Translations under genes and position numbers: made by a program | The notes under the pieces: generated by a model | What the model was told of the DNA's origin: nothing | Seen by the model: the letters and a program-made list of their open reading frames with translations, nothing else | The model's database searches: none | DNA from: Cacconaster sp964598495 | Lineage (GTDB): Bacteria; Bacteroidota; Bacteroidia; Bacteroidales; UBA932 | Direction of reading: 5' to 3' | NCBI GenBank assembly: GCA_964598495.1 | Contig: CAZRBY010000005.1 | Span: 34,785-98,784 of the forward strand | DNA length: 64,000 bases | Shown here: positions 50,829 to 59,527 of the stretch, piece by piece | How the letters are laid out: each line of letters starts with the position of its first letter | Numbering within the stretch: position 1 is the stretch's first letter

Positions 50829-52936
50829 AAAGCGTCGGAGAGGTTATGGCAATCGGCCGAAACTTCGAAGAGGCAATGCAAAAGGGTCTGCGAATGATCG
50901 GACAGGGAGCACACGGTTTTGTGGCCAACAAGGAAATTGTAGTGCCTGACATAGACAAGGCATTGCGCGAACCCACCGACAACCGCATCTTTGTCATCTC
51001 TAAGGCTTTTCAGAAGGGATATACAGTGGATGAAGTATGTGATCTAACTAAAATAGACAAATGGTTTCTTGAAAAGTTATACAATATAGTGCTTGTATCC
51101 AAGGAGTTGGAAAAGGCCAACAAACCGGAGGAGATTGATTCAGAACTCTTGAAACTCTCCAAACAGCTCGGCTTTTCCGATTTCCAGATAGGACGCTTGG
51201 TATTCAAAGACAAAATTGAGAGTGAGGAGCAGGTAATTCGTATTCGAAAATACCGCAAATCGCTCGGAATCGTACCCTACGTCAAACAAATCGATACTCT
51301 GGCAGGTGAGTTTCCTGCTCAGAGCAACTATCTCTATCTGACTTACAACGGACAGGAACACGATTTGGAATATGAACATGACCGCAGATCCATTATAGTG
51401 CTTGGTTCCGGCGCCTATCGCATCGGCAGTTCGGTGGAATTCGACTGGTGCAGCGTAAATGCCCTCCAGACTATTCGCAAATCGGAATGGAGAGGCATCA
51501 TGATCAACTATAATCCCGAAACTGTTTCTACCGACTACGATATATGCGACCGTCTCTATTTCGATGAACTCACATTTGAAAGGGTGATGGACATATATGA
51601 ATTGGAGCAGCCATACGGCATTATTCTCTCAGTGGGAGGACAGATTCCCAATAATCTCGCTCTTCGTCTCGACGAGAACGGTGTCAATATTCTCGGTACC
51701 GCCGCATCAAGCATTGATAGAGCCGAAGACAGGCATAAATTCTCATCAATGCTCGATTCAATCGGAGTTGACCAGCCAAAATGGAAGGAACTGACAACCC
51801 TTGACGACATCAATCAATTTGTTGAGTCAGTCGGATTCCCCGTTCTTGTGCGACCCTCTTACGTGCTTTCCGGTGCAGCCATGAATGTTTGCTCCAACGA
51901 AGGTGAATTGGAGAGGTTCCTTTCCCTTGCAGCCAACGTTTCCAAGAAACATCCTGTAGTGGTCAGCGAATTTATTGAAAATGCCAAGGAAATAGAGTTT
52001 GATGCCGTAGCCAATAACGGCGAAGTGATAGCCTATGCGATATCCGAACATATAGAATTTGCCGGAGTACACTCCGGCGATGCTACCATCCAATTTCCTC
52101 CTCAGAAGCTCTATGTCGAGACAGCGAGGAGAATCAAGAAGATTGCCCGCAAGATTGCCGTGGAACTGAATATTTCCGGTCCATTCAATATCCAGTTTCT
52201 TGCAAAAGAAAACGATATCAAGGTAATCGAGTGCAACCTACGTGCATCGAGAAGTTTCCCATTTGTATCCAAGGTACTCAAGATCAATTTTATAGAACTC
52301 GCCACCAAAGTGATGATTGGAGAGAATCCCGTACCTCCCTCCAAGAGTGCCTTTGACCTCGATTACGTCGGCATCAAGGCATCCCAGTTCTCCTTCTCGC
52401 GTCTGCAGAAGGCTGACCCCGTACTGGGCGTGGATATGGCATCCACAGGTGAAGTTGGCTGTATCGGCGATGACACAAACGAAGCCATCCTTAAATCAAT
52501 GCTCTCAGTGGGATATTCTATTCCGAGAAAGAACATACTGCTATCCACCGGAGATGCACGGCAGAAAGCCGAAATGCTGAATGCTTCCCGTCTGTTGGTA
52601 CAACACGGCTACAAACTCTTTGCTACGGATGGCACATACAAGTACTTTGTGGAGAACCGAGTACCTGTCACCCGAGTACTATGGCCCAGCGAGACCGGAG
52701 ATGAGCGCAGTGCCTTGGAGATGATACAGAACAAAGAAATAGACCTCGTGGTCAATATACCCAAAAATCTCACCGAATCCGAATTGAGTAACGGCTACAA
52801 GATACGCCGTGCTTCAGTTGACTTCAACATCCCTCTGATCACCAATACCCGACTGGCTACTGCATTCATAATCTCTTTCTGCAATCTGCCCATCGAGGAG
52901 ATTCAGATCAAAAGTTGGGATGAATACACTTCATAA
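50825..52936 (+). CDS. carB: Carbamoyl-phosphate synthase large subunit, C-terminal part (frameshifted carB)
   Basis: 703 residues: the end of the carboxy-phosphate domain (MKSVGEVMAIGRNFEEAMQK), the oligomerisation domain, the second ATP-grasp domain (IVLGSGAYRIGSSVEFDWC near 190, VLVRPSYVLSGAAMNV near 340, ECNLRASRSFPFVSK near 470) and the C-terminal MGS-like allosteric domain (about 570-700). Joined with the 49710 part it gives a normal CarB of about 1,075 residues. The apparent ATG at 50825 is an internal Met of the real protein, so independent translation of this part is not expected. Confidence 0.9.
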   Translation: MKSVGEVMAIGRNFEEAMQKGLRMIGQGAHGFVANKEIVVPDIDKALREPTDNRIFVISKAFQKGYTVDEVCDLTKIDKWFLEKLYNIVLVSKELEKANKPEEIDSELLKLSKQLGFSDFQIGRLVFKDKIESEEQVIRIRKYRKSLGIVPYVKQIDTLAGEFPAQSNYLYLTYNGQEHDLEYEHDRRSIIVLGSGAYRIGSSVEFDWCSVNALQTIRKSEWRGIMINYNPETVSTDYDICDRLYFDELTFERVMDIYELEQPYGIILSVGGQIPNNLALRLDENGVNILGTAASSIDRAEDRHKFSSMLDSIGVDQPKWKELTTLDDINQFVESVGFPVLVRPSYVLSGAAMNVCSNEGELERFLSLAANVSKKHPVVVSEFIENAKEIEFDAVANNGEVIAYAISEHIEFAGVHSGDATIQFPPQKLYVETARRIKKIARKIAVELNISGPFNIQFLAKENDIKVIECNLRASRSFPFVSKVLKINFIELATKVMIGENPVPPSKSAFDLDYVGIKASQFSFSRLQKADPVLGVDMASTGEVGCIGDDTNEAILKSMLSVGYSIPRKNILLSTGDARQKAEMLNASRLLVQHGYKLFATDGTYKYFVENRVPVTRVLWPSETGDERSALEMIQNKEIDLVVNIPKNLTESELSNGYKIRRASVDFNIPLITNTRLATAFIISFCNLPIEEIQIKSWDEYTS

Positions 52937-52980
52937 CCGATAGGGATTTTATCTCTTTATGAGGTTTTTGTCGGTTTTTT
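52935..52980 (+). terminator. Possible terminator after carB
   Basis: AACCGA at 52935-52940 can pair with TCGGTT at 52971-52976, followed by a T-run. The loop is about 30 bases, so the structure is weak. Confidence 0.35.
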
Positions 52981-52982
52981 GT

Positions 52983-52990
52983 TAACTTTG
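52983..52990 (+). promoter_or_regulatory. -7 box of the Hdr-like operon
   Basis: TAACTTTG, 21 bases before the ATG of the first Hdr-like gene. It makes the operon independent of carAB. Confidence 0.55.
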
Positions 52991-53011
52991 TCCAACTAAA
53001 ACCAAACCTGT

Positions 53012-53707
53012 ATGGGCAAACTATACGAAAAATTAATTCGGGATTATCGCATTAAAGAGGGTTTGAAAGCCTGCATAAACTGCGGTACCTGCACGGCCAT
53101 CTGCCCTGCCGCCGAATTCTACAAATACAATCCCAAAAACATAGTGAACATTGTTCAGAGCCAGGATGACGCTAAAATTGAAGAATTACTCAAAGGCGAA
53201 CAGATCTGGTACTGCGGCGAATGTATGTCCTGCGTGACACGATGTCCAAGGCGCAATGCTCCCGGACTTGTAATTATGGCACTCCGATCACTCTCGATTG
53301 ATATGGGGTATTTTGTGGAAAGCGAAAAAGGCAGACAGATGCTCCCACTAACACGCCGAATGCAGAGCAATATATTAAACTATGGTTACTGCGTCTATCC
53401 ACGCACATTCCTCTATAAAGATCACCCTGAATACGGTTTGACCGGCAAATGGGTGAACGAGAATATGGAAGAGGTCTATGAACGTCTCGGGGCAAATCTT
53501 GACGGAAAAGGCCCGGGAATATTGAGAAAGATTCCGGATGAATCTCTCGCCGAACTCAAAGCGATCTTTGACGAGACCGGAGCTACACGCCGTATGGAAA
53601 TAATCGAAGAGGCATCTAAGCTTAAAGCAAAAGAGATGGGCCTCCCCTACGACGAATATGAAAGGAAGGCATTTGAAGAGACTCAAAAGGAGCATCTAAA
53701 CCTTTAA
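53012..53707 (+). CDS. HdrC-like ferredoxin subunit, two [4Fe-4S] clusters
   Basis: 231 residues. Two CxxCxxCxxxCP motifs: CINCGTCTAICP near residue 22 and CGECMSCVTRCP near 70. The N-terminal 100 residues match HdrC; the C-terminal 120 residues are a helical extension (GYFVESEKGRQMLPLTRRMQ and following) that HdrC of methanogens lacks. It should carry electrons between the flavoprotein and the CCG-domain subunit. First gene of the five-gene operon, followed by the HdrB-like gene after 18 bp. Confidence 0.88.
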   Translation: MGKLYEKLIRDYRIKEGLKACINCGTCTAICPAAEFYKYNPKNIVNIVQSQDDAKIEELLKGEQIWYCGECMSCVTRCPRRNAPGLVIMALRSLSIDMGYFVESEKGRQMLPLTRRMQSNILNYGYCVYPRTFLYKDHPEYGLTGKWVNENMEEVYERLGANLDGKGPGILRKIPDESLAELKAIFDETGATRRMEIIEEASKLKAKEMGLPYDEYERKAFEETQKEHLNL

Positions 53708-53725
53708 TTTTAAAAATGCAACATA

Positions 53726-54796
53726 ATGATATTTCAAGGTAAACAGAAAATATGGTCGGAGTATCAGAAAGAGATCCCCGATGACCATTGGTTCTATGTA
53801 CGAAGCTGTATACGCCAAGGTTTTTTCCCCGGTTCGGAAGTGGCATTTCTCGACATAGTCCGCAACAAACTTGGCAAAGATTTCTTCGAAACGGAACACC
53901 ATACCACTTGCGGAGGCATTGCATACCACGCCGAAGCTCTGCCGCAGGAGACTATGATGACAATCATCGCCCGACAATTTGCTTTGATGAGCGAGCACGG
54001 ATACAAAAACTACGTATGTTCATGTATCACTTCATTCGGCCTTTATACCGAAGTGCTGGAGGACTGGAGGACTTTTCCGGATCTTGAAAACAAAATTCGG
54101 GAACACCTTTGGAAGTCCTGCAGACGCGAGCTACAGAAGCCGGAATACCTGGCCCACGCCAGCGACATCATCTACAAATTCCGCAACGAAATAGCAGCCA
54201 GGGCAAAACACCGTCTGGTCAACCAATTTACCGGCGAGCCGCTAAAAGTCGTAGAGCATATCGGATGCCATTATTCCAAAATGTTTCCATCCAAAGGCGT
54301 CGGCGGTGCGGAATATCCCTATGTTCTTGCCGGCATGATCGATTCCTGGGGCGGAGAAGTCATCGATTATCCTGAACGCAGACATTGCTGCGGATTTGGT
54401 TTCAGACAATATCTGGTAAAGGCTAACCGCGGCTACTCAATGTCCAACACCTATAAGAAATTTGAATCCATGGAGCCCTACAAGCCCGATATGATTATCA
54501 CCAACTGTCCAGGATGCCCTTATTTCATGGACAGGTGGCAATATGTTATAGCAGAGCAAACGGGAAAAACCTACGGCGAAAACGGATATGGTATTCCCGT
54601 ATTCACTTACGAGGAGGTCGCCGGTTTGGTGTTGGGATATGACCCATGGGATCTGGGACTCCAGATGCATCAGGTGGCCGTGGAGCCCCTGCTGGACAAA
54701 ATGGGCGTTAAATACAGTAAAAAAGAGAAATACAAAGGCAAAGGAGGTAAACTCCTCAAGATGCCGGAATTCCCCATGAACATCAAGTGTTGTTGA
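53726..54796 (+). CDS. HdrB-like CCG-domain protein
   Basis: 356 residues. Two cysteine-rich (CCG) domains. The second is canonical: HIGCHYS, HCCGFGF and NCPGCPYF (about 180-262), the ligand pattern of the special [4Fe-4S] clusters that cleave disulfides in HdrB. The first is degenerate (SCIRQGFF, TTCGGIAYH, CSCITSFG). The C-terminus ends in KCC. In methanogens HdrB reduces CoM-S-S-CoB; here the disulfide or other two-electron substrate is unknown. No transmembrane segment, so it is cytoplasmic. Confidence 0.87.
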   Translation: MIFQGKQKIWSEYQKEIPDDHWFYVRSCIRQGFFPGSEVAFLDIVRNKLGKDFFETEHHTTCGGIAYHAEALPQETMMTIIARQFALMSEHGYKNYVCSCITSFGLYTEVLEDWRTFPDLENKIREHLWKSCRRELQKPEYLAHASDIIYKFRNEIAARAKHRLVNQFTGEPLKVVEHIGCHYSKMFPSKGVGGAEYPYVLAGMIDSWGGEVIDYPERRHCCGFGFRQYLVKANRGYSMSNTYKKFESMEPYKPDMIITNCPGCPYFMDRWQYVIAEQTGKTYGENGYGIPVFTYEEVAGLVLGYDPWDLGLQMHQVAVEPLLDKMGVKYSKKEKYKGKGGKLLKMPEFPMNIKCC

Positions 54797-54812
54797 TATA
54801 ATATATGACTAA

Positions 54813-55826
54813 ATGAAAAGAAATGTACTTATAATTGGCGGGGGGCCTGCCGGCATAGAAGCTTCACGCAGAATACGCGATTACGGCCATACTCCAATTC
54901 TAATCGAAAAAGAGTCCCGACTGGGAGGACATCTTGCAAAATGGCATAAACTTTTTCCCGATGGTGAATCGACAAAGGAACTTCTAAGTTCCCTGACATC
55001 CGATATGGAGGGAATCAACAGTTTTACCGATACCAATATCGTCTCGATCAACAAACTCAAGGACCTATATGTGGCTATCTTCTCAAATGGCATTTCAGTA
55101 CAGGCGGATGCCATTCTTTTTGCAACGGGTTTTTCGATGTTCCCTGCCGAGAAGAAGGAAGAATACGGCTACGGCATATATAACCATGTTATTACAAACG
55201 CCGACCTCGAGAATTTTTTCAATACGGGAAAAGACCCGAGAATCAAGGAACCAAAAGTTATAGGATTTGTCCACTGTGTCGGATCCAGAGATGAAAAAGC
55301 AGGTAACCGCCAATGTTCTAAAGTTTGCTGCGCAACGGCTCTCAAACAGGCCTGCGAGATTAAGGAACTCTATCCGGACGCCACAATTTACTGCTTCTAT
55401 ATGGACCTGAGAATGTTCGGGCGCAAATATGAGGACCTCTACCTCAATGCACAGCGCAAATATGGGATCTTTTTTGTGCGAGGCAGGGTTTCGGAGGTAT
55501 CCGAAGATATTGACGGCAGACTGGTCGTAAAAGCTGAAGACACTCTTGTGGGTAAACCCATACGTATCACGATGGATCTGCTCGTACTTATGTCAGGTAT
55601 GTCTCCCTGCGTTGAAAATCCTGAAATCGCCTCAATGACAGGAGTCCATATTGGGGAAGATGGTTTTTTCATGCCTCGTGATTTGCTCTTCCGAAGTACG
55701 GAGAGCCACAGCAAGGGAATATTCTTTGCCGGTGCAGCCACCGGTCCCAAGACTATTCCGGAAACACTCAACGAAGCCAGAGCAGCAGCCATGGCCATTG
55801 ATAACTATTTCAAACATAAGGATTAA
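54813..55826 (+). CDS. HdrA/QmoA-like flavoprotein
   Basis: 337 residues. FAD-binding start NVLIIGGGPAGIEASRRI, then the HdrA-specific block HCVGSRDEKAGNRQCSKVCC near 155-180, whose Cys residues bind a [4Fe-4S] cluster, and GIFFAGAATGPKTIPE near 305 as the second FAD contact. It lacks the N-terminal and C-terminal ferredoxin domains of methanogen HdrA and so has the size of QmoA rather than a bifurcating HdrA. No MvhD or hydrogenase gene is nearby. Its TAA overlaps the next ATG (TAATG). Confidence 0.87.
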   Translation: MKRNVLIIGGGPAGIEASRRIRDYGHTPILIEKESRLGGHLAKWHKLFPDGESTKELLSSLTSDMEGINSFTDTNIVSINKLKDLYVAIFSNGISVQADAILFATGFSMFPAEKKEEYGYGIYNHVITNADLENFFNTGKDPRIKEPKVIGFVHCVGSRDEKAGNRQCSKVCCATALKQACEIKELYPDATIYCFYMDLRMFGRKYEDLYLNAQRKYGIFFVRGRVSEVSEDIDGRLVVKAEDTLVGKPIRITMDLLVLMSGMSPCVENPEIASMTGVHIGEDGFFMPRDLLFRSTESHSKGIFFAGAATGPKTIPETLNEARAAAMAIDNYFKHKD

Positions 55827-56152
55827 TGATAGATTTCGGATATTGTCTTACACCGAGTTCAACAATTGAAATAGACGATGCAGACTTGCGTTTGTTTGAT
55901 GAATTGTGCAACGCAGAACCGGATGCCATTAAATGCATATCATGCGGCTCTTGTGCTGCAAGCTGTACTGCGGGTGTATTTACAGATGTCAATCTGAGGA
56001 AAGTATTGCTTTGCCTTCAGCGCGGACAACAGAAAGATGTGCTCCCACAGCTCAAGTCCTGTATGCTTTGCGGTAAGTGTCATATAGTCTGCCCTAGAGG
56101 CATCAACACACGGCATCTGATTCTTTCAATTTGCAAAATCTATAATATCTGA
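55826..56152 (+). CDS. Small HdrC-like ferredoxin, two [4Fe-4S] clusters
   Basis: 108 residues. Two CxxCxxCxxxC motifs: CISCGSCAASC near 38 and CMLCGKCHIVCP near 80. This is the minimal HdrC size. It probably links the HdrA-like flavoprotein to the membrane subunit encoded 8 bp downstream. Coupled to the previous gene by TAATG. The operon thus has two different HdrC proteins. Confidence 0.88.
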   Translation: MIDFGYCLTPSSTIEIDDADLRLFDELCNAEPDAIKCISCGSCAASCTAGVFTDVNLRKVLLCLQRGQQKDVLPQLKSCMLCGKCHIVCPRGINTRHLILSICKIYNI

Positions 56153-56159
56153 CGTTATT

Positions 56160-57992
56160 ATGAGAGAGAGGTTCATATCGGGGTTCGACTACTTTGTACT
56201 CCCTTTCATGGTGGGAATGATATTCGTTCTTCTTTGGTGCATTATCGGAATTATAAAGATAATGGTCCAGCTTGAACGCAAAGATCGTATCAAACTCTAC
56301 AAGTCATTGGTTAATCCGGTGATAATGGGAAAGAATGTTCGTGACTGGTTCGGTGACTGTCTTTTTCACGTTAAACTCTGGAAACGCAACAAGGTGTTGG
56401 GATATATGCACTCCAGCATCGCTTTCGGCTGGTTCATGCTTATTCTCATCGGTCATATCGAGACATTCCTCTATATTCCTGAAAGAGGCGGATTGTTTTA
56501 TTATCCGATATTTTTCCGCTACTTCATGGCAGTAGAGAGTACGACTCTCAAAGGTTCGCTACTCTTCTTCCTTATGGACTTTTTCCTGCTGGTTGTACTC
56601 AGCGGCATAATTCTGGCCATCATCAAACGTTTCCGCTCCAAACTGATGGGAATGCGAAGAACTACAAAACTCACTCTATTGGACAGAGTTGGCCTCTATT
56701 CACTCTGGGCGATATTTCCATTGAGGCTGATTGCCGAAGGTTTTACTGCAGGTGTCGGCGGAGGCAGTTTCCTCACCGTACCTGTCAACTGGCTCTTTGC
56801 CAGCATTCTAAGTAAACCGGAGAACTTCACGATAGCCTGGTGGGCCTATTCCATAGCGCTGGGCACCTTCATGATGGTACTGCCATTCACAAGATATATG
56901 CATATTCCGGCAGAGTTCATCCTGATACCCCTGAAGAATGCCGGTATAAGAGTTCGCAGACCGCGCAAGGGCTACGCTCTGGCGGAGCTATACTCCTGCC
57001 CAAGCTGTGGAGTTTGTCTGGACGCCTGCCCTATGAGTGTAGACAAAGCGGGCCTCAAGAATACCACGGTATATTACATACGTCAGGTCAAGAGAAGAAA
57101 CGAGCCGCGCGCTCTTGCAATAGCAGACAAATGCCTTATGTGCGGCAAGTGCTCAGTCCTCTGCCCCATCAACATTTCAGCCATAGATCTTCGGCTGTCA
57201 CTCCGCAAGAAACAGTCCTACAATATTGAAAATGACTTTAGCTATCTTGACAAAGTCCCCAATGGATCGCTGACATCTGCGATCTCTGTCGGTGGAGAGA
57301 AGGTGCTCTATTATTCCGGTTGTATGAGCTCTCTGACACCGGTGATATCACAGTCCGTGCAGAAGGTGCTCACAAGGGCGGGAATAGATTTTACGCTGAT
57401 GGATTCGCAAGGAACCGTATGTTGCGGAAGACCGCTACTCCTCTCCGGCCGCACCGAAGAGGCTAAGGCGCTAATAGAGAAGAATAAGCAGATTATCAAA
57501 GAAAGCGGTGCGCCTATACTGCTGGTATCTTGTGCTATTTGCTACAGAACATTCGAAGAAGATTACGATCTTGAGGGAATACAGGTGATGCACTATACCG
57601 ATTATTTCGAACAACTGGCTGACAAAGGAGTCATCAAATTGAAAAAACAAGAGCACAAATACGTCTATCATGATCCATGTGAGCTTGGTCGTGGCTGCGG
57701 CATTTACGAGGCTCCACGCAAGGCTCTGGCAAGGGTTACCAACCTCGTACCGGCAGCCAAAGAGCGCAAGGAAAGCATCTGTTGCGGAGGTTCTCTCGGC
57801 AGTCTTACTCTTACACATGAAGAGAGAGGACGCATAACGGAAAATTCAATCCGCAACCTGACTGCCAACTCCCCTGATGCTATTGTGACCGCCTGCCCAC
57901 TCTGCATGAAGACCTTCAGCAGACAATCGGATATTAAGGTAGTTGACTTTGCCCAGGTTATTGCTGAAAATATGATTGAAGAAGAGGAATAG
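56160..57992 (+). CDS. Membrane subunit fusing a cytochrome-b-like domain, ferredoxin and HdrD CCG domains
   Basis: 610 residues. Five hydrophobic helices in the first 255 residues (for example VLPFMVGMIFVLLWCIIG, YMHSSIAFGWFMLILIGHI) with His residues placed like the haem b ligands of NarI/DsrM/HdrE. Then two [4Fe-4S] motifs (CPSCGVCLDACP near 280, CLMCGKCSVLCP near 322) and two CCG domains (YYSGCMSS, VCCGRPLL, SCAICY; then HDPCELGRGC, ICCGGSLG, TACPLCMKTF). It resembles a DsrM-DsrK or HdrE-HdrD fusion exchanging electrons with menaquinone. Its TAG stop is the first unit of the largest heptamer array. Confidence 0.88.
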   Translation: MRERFISGFDYFVLPFMVGMIFVLLWCIIGIIKIMVQLERKDRIKLYKSLVNPVIMGKNVRDWFGDCLFHVKLWKRNKVLGYMHSSIAFGWFMLILIGHIETFLYIPERGGLFYYPIFFRYFMAVESTTLKGSLLFFLMDFFLLVVLSGIILAIIKRFRSKLMGMRRTTKLTLLDRVGLYSLWAIFPLRLIAEGFTAGVGGGSFLTVPVNWLFASILSKPENFTIAWWAYSIALGTFMMVLPFTRYMHIPAEFILIPLKNAGIRVRRPRKGYALAELYSCPSCGVCLDACPMSVDKAGLKNTTVYYIRQVKRRNEPRALAIADKCLMCGKCSVLCPINISAIDLRLSLRKKQSYNIENDFSYLDKVPNGSLTSAISVGGEKVLYYSGCMSSLTPVISQSVQKVLTRAGIDFTLMDSQGTVCCGRPLLLSGRTEEAKALIEKNKQIIKESGAPILLVSCAICYRTFEEDYDLEGIQVMHYTDYFEQLADKGVIKLKKQEHKYVYHDPCELGRGCGIYEAPRKALARVTNLVPAAKERKESICCGGSLGSLTLTHEERGRITENSIRNLTANSPDAIVTACPLCMKTFSRQSDIKVVDFAQVIAENMIEEEE

Positions 57993-58177
57993 TTTAGAGT
58001 ATGTAGTATGTAGTATGTAGTATGTAGTATGTAGTATGTAGTATGGAGTATGGAGTATGGAGTATGGAGTATGGAGTATGGAGTAGGTACGAGTTACGGG
58101 GTACGAGTTACGGGGTACGGGGTACGAGTTACGGGGTACGGGGTACGGTGGTTTACGAGTATGGAGTTCAGGGAAGA
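57990..58177 (+). repeat. Large heptamer array with drifting units
   Basis: From the TAG stop codon: TAGTTTA, GAGTATG, six TAGTATG, five GAGTATG, a shortened unit, then an alternating block of GAGTTAC and GGGGTAC (eight units, 58091-58146), then GAGTATG, GAGTTCA, GGGAAGA. It fills nearly all of the 219-bp gap between the membrane subunit gene and the cysteate synthase gene; only the last 34 bp, an AT-rich leader without a TTTG box, lie outside. Confidence 0.9.
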
Positions 58178-58211
58178 CTGAAGAAGTGATTAGATATAAT
58201 AATAAAGAATA

Positions 58212-59510
58212 ATGAAAAACGCTATGAAGAATTTCAAACCCACAAAGTACATGCTTGAAAATATAGCTACCGGCCGCAGATTTGAAGACACCGGATGGCT
58301 TCTGGCGGATCCACAGAGTACGGAACCATCACTAATCAGAGCTATTTATGAAAAGAAACGGATAGAATTTGGAAGTCAGGAAGAGGGTATCTACCGTTTT
58401 TCTGACTGGCTTCCCATAAGCCACACACTCAAAGGTTCTTCCGCTACACAGACATATAAAAGTGAAGCTCTCGCTTCGGAGCTTGGTCTTCCTAATCTTT
58501 ATATTTCTTTTTCCGGCTACTGGCCGGAGAAGGGAGCTTTTATGACTACCGGTTCATTTAAGGAGACGGAGGCCTATTCCGTATGTGGCAGGCTCTCTCC
58601 CAATAAGAGCGGAATATTGGTCGTGGCATCTGCCGGTAATACGGCCAGAGCATTTGCAAAAGTATGCTCCGAAAACAACATTCCTCTACTGTTAAGTGTT
58701 CCGGAGGACAATATTGATGCTTTGTGGTTTGATAAACCGATCAATGACTGCGTTAAACTTATTTGTTCACCCAAAGGCAGTGACTATTATGACGCTATAG
58801 CGCTTGCCGACAAAGTTTGCACATCCGAGATGTTTTTCGCTGAAGGTGGAGCTAAGAATGTAGCCCGCAGGGATGGTATGGCTACAACTGTGCTTTCTGC
58901 AGCCGAAGCAATAGGACGTATTCCCGATTGCTATTTTCAATCAATAGGTAGTGGCACAGGAGCTATAGCTGCTTGGGAGGCCAATCTCCGTCTTATAGAA
59001 GATGGCCGTTTCGGCAACCATAAGATGAAACTTTTCCCTTCTCAAAATATTCCTTTCACGCCTATGTATGATGCTTGGAAAGCAGGCAGTAAAACCCTTC
59101 TGCCTATGGATGACGAAGAGGCACGCATCAAGGCAATTGCAATCGATGCCAAGGTGCTATCTAACAGAAGACCTCCTTATGCAGTGCGCGGAGGCCTTTA
59201 TGATGCAATGTGCGACGCAGGAGGAGATGTTGAACTGGCAGATAACAATGATATCAAAGAGATGCAGGCTCTATTCCTGCGTACTGAGGGAATTGATATT
59301 CATCCCGCATCTGCAGTAGCTACTAAAGGTTTGATCAATGCTTTCAATGCGGGCAAAATGCCGAAAGATGCGATAACTATGCTCAATATTACAGGCGGAG
59401 GAGAAGAGCGTTTCAAACGCGACCACAAGATTGTTTACCTCAAGCCCTCCCTCATTGCGATGGCTTCAGACGAAGGAGTAATCACGAGAGTCGAAAATCT
59501 GTTTAAGTAA
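58212..59510 (+). CDS. Cysteate synthase-family PLP enzyme (threonine-synthase fold)
   Basis: 432 residues. Fold-type II PLP enzyme that, in the characterised archaeal family, makes L-cysteate from O-phosphoserine and sulfite. Visible family marks: FSDWLPIS near 60, GYWPEKGAFMTTGSFKE with the PLP Lys 117, VVASAGNTARAF near 136, GGAKNVARRDGM near 215, GSGTGAIAAWEANLRL near 245, NRRPPYAVRGG near 318 and the LNITGGGEERF end. The N-terminal zinc ribbon of methanogen and threonine-synthase proteins is absent. Ordinary threonine synthase is the alternative but fits the motifs less well. No promoter box is seen upstream. It converges with the SulP gene, with 17 bp between. Confidence 0.82.
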   Translation: MKNAMKNFKPTKYMLENIATGRRFEDTGWLLADPQSTEPSLIRAIYEKKRIEFGSQEEGIYRFSDWLPISHTLKGSSATQTYKSEALASELGLPNLYISFSGYWPEKGAFMTTGSFKETEAYSVCGRLSPNKSGILVVASAGNTARAFAKVCSENNIPLLLSVPEDNIDALWFDKPINDCVKLICSPKGSDYYDAIALADKVCTSEMFFAEGGAKNVARRDGMATTVLSAAEAIGRIPDCYFQSIGSGTGAIAAWEANLRLIEDGRFGNHKMKLFPSQNIPFTPMYDAWKAGSKTLLPMDDEEARIKAIAIDAKVLSNRRPPYAVRGGLYDAMCDAGGDVELADNNDIKEMQALFLRTEGIDIHPASAVATKGLINAFNAGKMPKDAITMLNITGGGEERFKRDHKIVYLKPSLIAMASDEGVITRVENLFK

Positions 59511-59527
59511 TCACTGAAAAGAGAAGA

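Noticed and set aside
50825..50830. A separate gene starting at the ATG at 50825
   Set aside because: It is an internal Met of CarB; inserting one G at 50780 makes one continuous normal-length CarB.
53012..57992. Electron-bifurcating HdrABC-MvhADG complex
   Set aside because: The HdrA-like protein lacks the extra ferredoxin domains and there is no MvhD or hydrogenase gene nearby.
57990..58177. CRISPR array or mini-satellite coding for a peptide
   Set aside because: Units are 7 bp and contiguous with no spacers, no cas genes are near, and a 7-bp period breaks every reading frame.
58212..59510. Ordinary threonine synthase
   Set aside because: Same fold, but GYWPEKGA, GGAKNVARRDGM and PPYAVRGG segments and the missing N-terminal domain fit cysteate synthase better. 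Not fully excluded.
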